Shown here: one piece after another, positions 60,901 to 64,000 of the stretch
Layout of the letters: each line of letters opens with the position of its first letter
Numbering within the stretch: position 1 is the first letter of the stretch
DNA from: Trissonchulus latispiculum
Lineage: Eukaryota; Nematoda; Enoplea; Enoplida; Ironidae
Length of the DNA: 64,000 nucleotides
Assembly (NCBI GenBank): GCA_030248195.1
Contig: JASAND010011219.1
Location: forward strand, 1-64,000
Reading direction: 5' to 3'
The notes under the pieces: model-generated
The model's database searches: none
The model's input: only the letters and a program-made list of their open reading frames with translations
What the model was told of the DNA's origin: nothing
Position numbers and translations under genes: made by a program

Positions 60901-62247
60901 ATTCGAAAACTACAGGCAAATGATTTATTTTGGCCTAAAAATCTTGCAAATTCATTTGAATGACAGTTAGACAAAAAGGAATGTCTCGAAAAAGAATTAA
61001 ATGAAAAATAAACCGCAACAGGCCAGTAACAACGTACGTACTTTCCAACTGGCTGAGCACACCCAAATTCCATTTGCATCACGATCCCAAACCTAAATAC
61101 AGAAAACGTTTGTTCCAGTGGCGGCGCCAGGGGGAGGGGGTCCGGGGCCCCTCCCTTTGGGGTGTCGGGCCCCCCTTGAAAAATTTTTCAGTTGTTTATA
61201 TGCATAATTTGAGTGTTTTTAAGAAATTTTTTTAAAAATCAGCAAATTTTTGCTAAAAATCTAAAAATGTGGCAAAAATTTTGGTTTTCCCAACAAAGGT
61301 CGGCGGATTTTTGGGTCGGACCCCCCTCTTCAAAAAATCCTGGCGCCGCTACTGTTCTGTTCCTGCTCGGACGAGTCATTAATAAATAAAAACAAATCAT
61401 TATCAATGGTGCTGTCCGCCGAAGTACCGGAGCGACCTTTCTGCTCCGGAGTGGAAGAATGATAGCCCAATTTTCTATTTCTCTTCATCCACCTTAATAC
61501 TACAATTTTTGATGAAAACCTGCATTTTACTGTACAGGCATCAATATACCACCCATTTATTACAAATATTAAGGACATAGCAACAAGGTGGCAGTACAGT
61601 ACGGAGCTCCGACTGTTAGCGTAGCTAAATTTTCAAAAATGTAAATTTGTGTGAAAAGGATCTAGGACAACTGCCCCACTGACAACTGCCCCACGGTCAT
61701 TTGCCCCCACTGGGCAATTGCCCCATTAAACAACTGCCCCACTGGACAACTTCCACACTGGACAACTGCCCCACAGGACATTTTCCCGACGGGACAGCTG
61801 CCCCACAGCTGCAGTTCACGTGAAAGCGGTGAACATTATGTACAATACAACCATCAAATAGGAGAAACCGGAAAAAACATCGCCGCAACTTTTTAACGCA
61901 AAACTTTTTAACGATAAGTGATACGGGGCTGAAACTTCGCAGACGTACTAAACTCGATGTGCTCTACAATTTCCTCATGAAATCTGCGCAGGATCTGAAC
62001 AAGATTTTGCGCAGCTTCTGCGCAGCTTATTCTACACTGTCTCCAAGCCACTTTTCACACATTATATACGAATTATAGGGGTTGCTGCCGCGACCCCTAT
62101 GATATACATTTACTTCATCACTTAAACATCGACAACCTTAACACTCTGATCACTGGAACAAGTAGCGATCCTTCGCCCATGAAAATCGTATGCAACATCA
62201 TGAATAAGATCCTTGTGATCTGCTCCTACGTAAGTACAGCTGAACAT
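52406..62247 (-). CDS. SEH1L: Nucleoporin SEH1 (WD40 repeat), complete, 9 coding exons
   Basis: WD40 beta-propeller of the Nup107-160 Y complex and of GATOR2, acting at nuclear pores and in amino-acid sensing upstream of mTORC1. Exons in transcript order: 62247-62137, 61092-61042, 60086-59981, 57331-57213, 56998-56865, 54457-54368, 53314-53174, 52986-52721, 52506-52406. All introns are GT-AG and phases agree; the total is 372 aa plus stop. Key matches to animal SEH1: [10 protein letters not shown] and [19 protein letters not shown] (blade 1), [105 protein letters not shown] and the final LWKKNYLGIWK. The start ATG is at 62247, with no in-frame upstream match seen. A Gly/Ser-rich insert of about 40 residues lies before the last blade. 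Introns hold MITEs and microsatellites. Confidence 0.95.
53374..53736. mobile_element. hAT-like MITE with perfect 8-bp target duplication, SEH1 intron 6
   Basis: Terminal inverted repeats CAGGGGCGGATCCAG and CTGGATCCGCCAGCG, flanked on both sides by AGTTAGCA (53366-53373 and 53737-53744). The 363-bp interior is AT-rich with a G-run and C-run near each end and no ORF. The end sequence and duplication length are typical of hAT (Tip100-like) non-autonomous elements. Confidence 0.88.
54792..55045. mobile_element. hAT-like MITE with perfect 8-bp target duplication, SEH1 intron 5
   Basis: Ends CAGGCGCGTAGCCGGGG and CTGGCTACGCTAGTG, flanked by GTAGTGAC at 54784-54791 and 55046-55053. 254 bp. The inner margin has the CATGCCCCCCCCCGAAATC type of C-run seen in several other repeats of the window. 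Non-coding. Confidence 0.88.
55632..55850 (+). CDS. Possible small membrane protein (72 aa) or first exon of an unknown gene
   Basis: Not a recognised family. The frame opens with [20 protein letters not shown], an acidic head with two tyrosines in DYETAD and TVYETEV contexts, then RR and a hydrophobic stretch ([20 protein letters not shown]) that would cross a membrane once, then a short tail ending KL. A donor-like gtacgt (55743) after RR offers the alternative that only the head is coding and is spliced onward; joining to the exon-like stretch at 60325 gives only 19 more codons. A splice-acceptor-like ttttttag lies 30 nt before the ATG. It sits antisense in SEH1 intron 5. Chance cannot be excluded. 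Confidence 0.22.
   Translation: MSESRMELGGGSEDYETADNETNCGSDHTVYETEVRRSTYAYIIICALFILFGLFSLCSLNLQVYKMWLVKL
57480..58310. repeat. GGGTAGAC tandem and TTTGCCCAC inverted-end repeat, SEH1 intron 3
   Basis: 57505-57600 holds three copies of AAAAAAGGGTAGACTC-type units. Next, GGCATTTGCCCACTCGGCC (57694) and AAATGCCCACTGGCCG (58268) bracket about 600 bp, including the (TA)n run, and look like worn inverted ends. Confidence 0.45.
57899..57948. repeat. (TA)n microsatellite
   Basis: About 25 TA units in SEH1 intron 3. A shorter (AT)n run of about 15 units is at 60222-60250. Confidence 0.95.
58340..58860. repeat. G/C-run repeat with CCGGCTTCGCCGG hairpin, SEH1 intron 3
   Basis: GGGGCCCCCCCACTCGGC and CCCCCTCCCATCGTTGGGAG blocks around the hairpin TTTTCCGGCTTCGCCGGAA (about 58586-58604), which is the reverse complement of the core seen elsewhere. 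No ORF. Confidence 0.6.
59180..59529. repeat. GGATATCC-rich repeat with TAGTGTTGGGCAC start, SEH1 intron 3
   Basis: Opens with TTAGTGTTGGGCACTGGATA, then ATATCCGGATAATATCCG; after AT-rich sequence it closes with ATAACCGGATATCCGGATAT. It is cut by the foldback arm at 59530. It looks like one more TAGTG-ended element with simple subterminal arrays. Confidence 0.55.
59530..59750. mobile_element. Solo arm of the 12-kb foldback family in SEH1 intron 3
   Basis: Near-identical to the right arm of the element at 12005-12717 read on the opposite strand, including the tip hairpin TGCTCCGATGGAGCA, and continuing about 40 bp into the interior (CAGAGTTTCTATCGGCTGCT). It stops abruptly in TGCTTGCT. It follows directly on the GGATATCC-rich repeat at 59180-59530, so one probably cut the other. 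Confidence 0.8.
61116..61354. mobile_element. hAT-like MITE in SEH1 intron 1
   Basis: Ends CAGTGGCGGCGCCAGGGGG and CCTGGCGCCGCTACTG. Flanks GTTTGTTC and TTCTGTTC agree at 6 of 8 positions. The 239-bp interior includes a CCGGGGCCCCTCCC block and TTGGGTCGGACCCCCC. It belongs to the same end-sequence group as 53374 and 54792. Confidence 0.78.
61660..61812. repeat. Minisatellite, ~17-bp unit ACAACTGCCCCACTGG
   Basis: About eight imperfect copies of GACAACTGCCCCACTGG in a row (GACAACTTCCACACTG, GGACAGCTGCCCCACAG variants) upstream of SEH1 exon 2 on its strand, i.e. within SEH1 intron 1. Confidence 0.75.
62074..62102. repeat. Short GGGGT/ACCCC hairpin, copy 3
   Basis: TTATAGGGGTTGCTGCCGCG then ACCCCTATGA just downstream of SEH1 exon 1 in its intron 1. 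The arm and loop style match copies 1 and 2. Confidence 0.5.
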
Positions 62248-62945
62248 AATAGCGAAGACTTTATCTACAACAGAAATGGCAAACTAAAGAATAAATCAGT
62301 TATCTTGTAATCCAATCAATTATCAAACGAGTGAATATTAGCAATGTTCACAAAAAAATTCAATTTTTGCTGGCAATTTCGCAAATAAAGTCCGATCGAA
62401 AAACTTTTGGTATATACGTATGGAACGGCAGTGACCCCCTCTATATATGGTGCAAATTTCATGCGGGTAGCCATCGTGTAGCGTGAGTATTAAAAAATTG
62501 TGATTTTTTTGTGAACGAATTCACAAAAAATCACTTGTTCACAAAAAAATCACCACCGGATCTAATCTCAGGATATAGCTAGGAAATTTTTTTTCATGCA
62601 TAAATAGAGCATAGTCCATAGTGTTATTATGTAAAAAAATTTGGACCCCACCCCCACGGTCTAGGTGGCCGATTGACCACTAATCAAACCCCCTAAAACA
62701 GCGTTTTTCGGCGTTGTGGTTGGGGGCATATACAATAAATCGACTGTACTCGTTTCAATGGGAAGGACGCATACTCTTGCGAACCTTACAGTACCAAAAA
62801 TTGGATAAAGGACAAGCAGGAAAACTGCTCCTTGCAGTCGCATGTAAAAGTTAATATGAGCTATTATGGCCAACTAGGGCTGTTGCGCGAGGTTTTCCAA
62901 AAAATAGGAATTCCCAGGCTTAAAAAGAAGGCTTAATTTATTGTT

Positions 62946-63237
62946 TTCAGGAGAACGTGAGAGCGATTTTTCTTAGGGGTACTTTTGAAAGCGATTTTTG
63001 CCATTTTTGCCATTTTTAACAAAAAACATCGATTTTTAGCCACAACACGTTTTCGGATGTTTTTAGCAAACAATAGTGATTCTAAGTGAACAATTCCGGC
63101 GAAGCCGGGAAATTTTGGGAAAGTTTAGTCGTAAAACCTACTTCTTGGGCAATTTTCTTACCATTTGTGGGAGCAATTTCGCGACCGTTGCGGACGACTT
63201 CGCCGAAGAGGGGGAAATGTGCCCATCCCCACCTGTG
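62946..63237. repeat. 350-bp dispersed repeat with CCGGCGAAGCCGG hairpin, copy 3
   Basis: Same family as 48486-48848, a little shorter and more diverged: GAACGTGAGAGCGATTTTTC, ACAACACGTTTTCGGATG, CAATTCCGGCGAAGCCGGGA, TTTCTTACCATTTGTGGG, GACGACTTCGCCGAAG. It lies upstream of SEH1. Confidence 0.75.
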
Positions 63238-63317
63238 CCTACTGCCCATCACTAATAATCTCAGATTAATATTTAAAGCTGAAATATTTGACCGGTCGGC
63301 CAATCGGAGCGATGCTA

Positions 63318-63511
63318 TTAAGGTGCATACGTAGTCGCAAACGCTTAGAGACGCGCGTCGACGTGCGTAGATGCGCGTCGACGTCTCTGATTGTAACATG
63401 CCGTTTTAACCGTTTAAAATTAATTGTATATAACATATTCATGCTCACTAACGCATGCAGACGCTTACATACGCGCGTCTGCTTGCGTCTGGAACTATGA
63501 ATACACCTTAA
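63318..63511. mobile_element. TIR element with TTAA at both ends and ACGCGCGTC-rich arms
   Basis: Left TTAAGGTGCATACGTAGTCG and right TGGAACTATGAATACACCTT(AA) form inverted repeats bounded by TTAA (63318-63321, 63508-63511). Subterminal ACGCGCGTC motifs occur on both sides. A detached piece of the right end recurs near 63711-63745. A piggyBac-like TTAA target is possible. Confidence 0.65.
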
Positions 63512-64000
63512 ACTTTTTGAATTTAATCAGGGTTAAACCCGGGATGGGCACCGGAAGGGACAACCGGAAAAAAATGGTTTTTTGTTTCGTCCGCATTGTC
63601 GAAAGAACTCACTGGTTTTTTGGTAAGTTGGAAAATGTTTGAAAAATTAGTGGGAAAAATGAAATTTCCCAAAGTTTTTGAATGTTTCTGAAAAATTCGC
63701 AAAATTTTCTAAAACGTCTGCTTGCGTCTGGAACTATGAATATATATACCCATGGGGTGAAAAAAAACCCACCCCCTTTTTGGGGGGAAAAAAACCCACC
63801 CGCCTCCTGGGTCACGGGTTGGAGCTAGGAGCTCCAAAACATACCAGCAGAAAGCGCGACTCTTTCTAACCTATGTGTGCAAAGATCAGGTCATTTGGTT
63901 CACTCTTGCTCATTTTATGACATTTTGAAAATGATACCTACTTTTTGGTCCAACCTTCCAAAAATTTGGCAAAAGTTTGGACCGATGTAACTTTTGACTG

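Overview
The window is intron-rich, repeat-laden nuclear DNA from an animal. It holds two recognisable single-copy genes in convergent orientation: a class VII unconventional myosin on the + strand (4001-43577, 48 coding exons) and the nucleoporin/GATOR2 subunit SEH1 on the - strand (52406-62247, 9 coding exons). Both reading frames were rebuilt exon by exon from splice sites and homology; exon lengths sum to multiples of three (6336 nt = 2111 aa plus stop; 1119 nt = 372 aa plus stop). The MyTH4-FERM-SH3 myosin VII layout, the many introns and the mix of DNA-transposon debris point to a metazoan. A non-bilaterian such as a sponge is plausible, but that is only a guess. There is no operon, bacterial or organellar signal.

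Layout. 1-4000: repeats and AT-rich upstream DNA. 4001-43577: myosin VII; its larger introns carry a 1.2-kb near-perfect palindrome, a ~152-bp satellite, a foldback element, a 5'-truncated LINE reverse transcriptase with a tRNA-like SINE beside it, and several TIR elements (MITEs). One intron (38053-38312) looks like a U12-type AT-AC intron. 43578-45250: 3' flank and a MITE. 45253-47145: an intact 630-aa reverse transcriptase ORF of a Penelope-related or otherwise unusual class, followed by a strongly self-complementary 3' segment. 47150-52400: nested repeats, including a hAT-like element inserted into another MITE with a 7/8-matching 8-bp target duplication. 52406-62247: SEH1, with MITEs in its introns. 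62250-64000: more repeats.

Function. Myosin VII is an actin motor of filopodia, microvilli and stereocilia-like protrusions; SEH1 is a WD40 scaffold of the Y-shaped nuclear pore complex and of GATOR2. No functional link between the two is evident; they look like ordinary neighbours. The most noteworthy points are the AT-AC intron with a one-base phase puzzle, the missing single-alpha-helix region of the myosin tail, the structured RNA behind the second reverse transcriptase, the long palindrome inside a transcribed intron, and several hAT-like mini-elements that share a GCGTA/GGCGG terminus.
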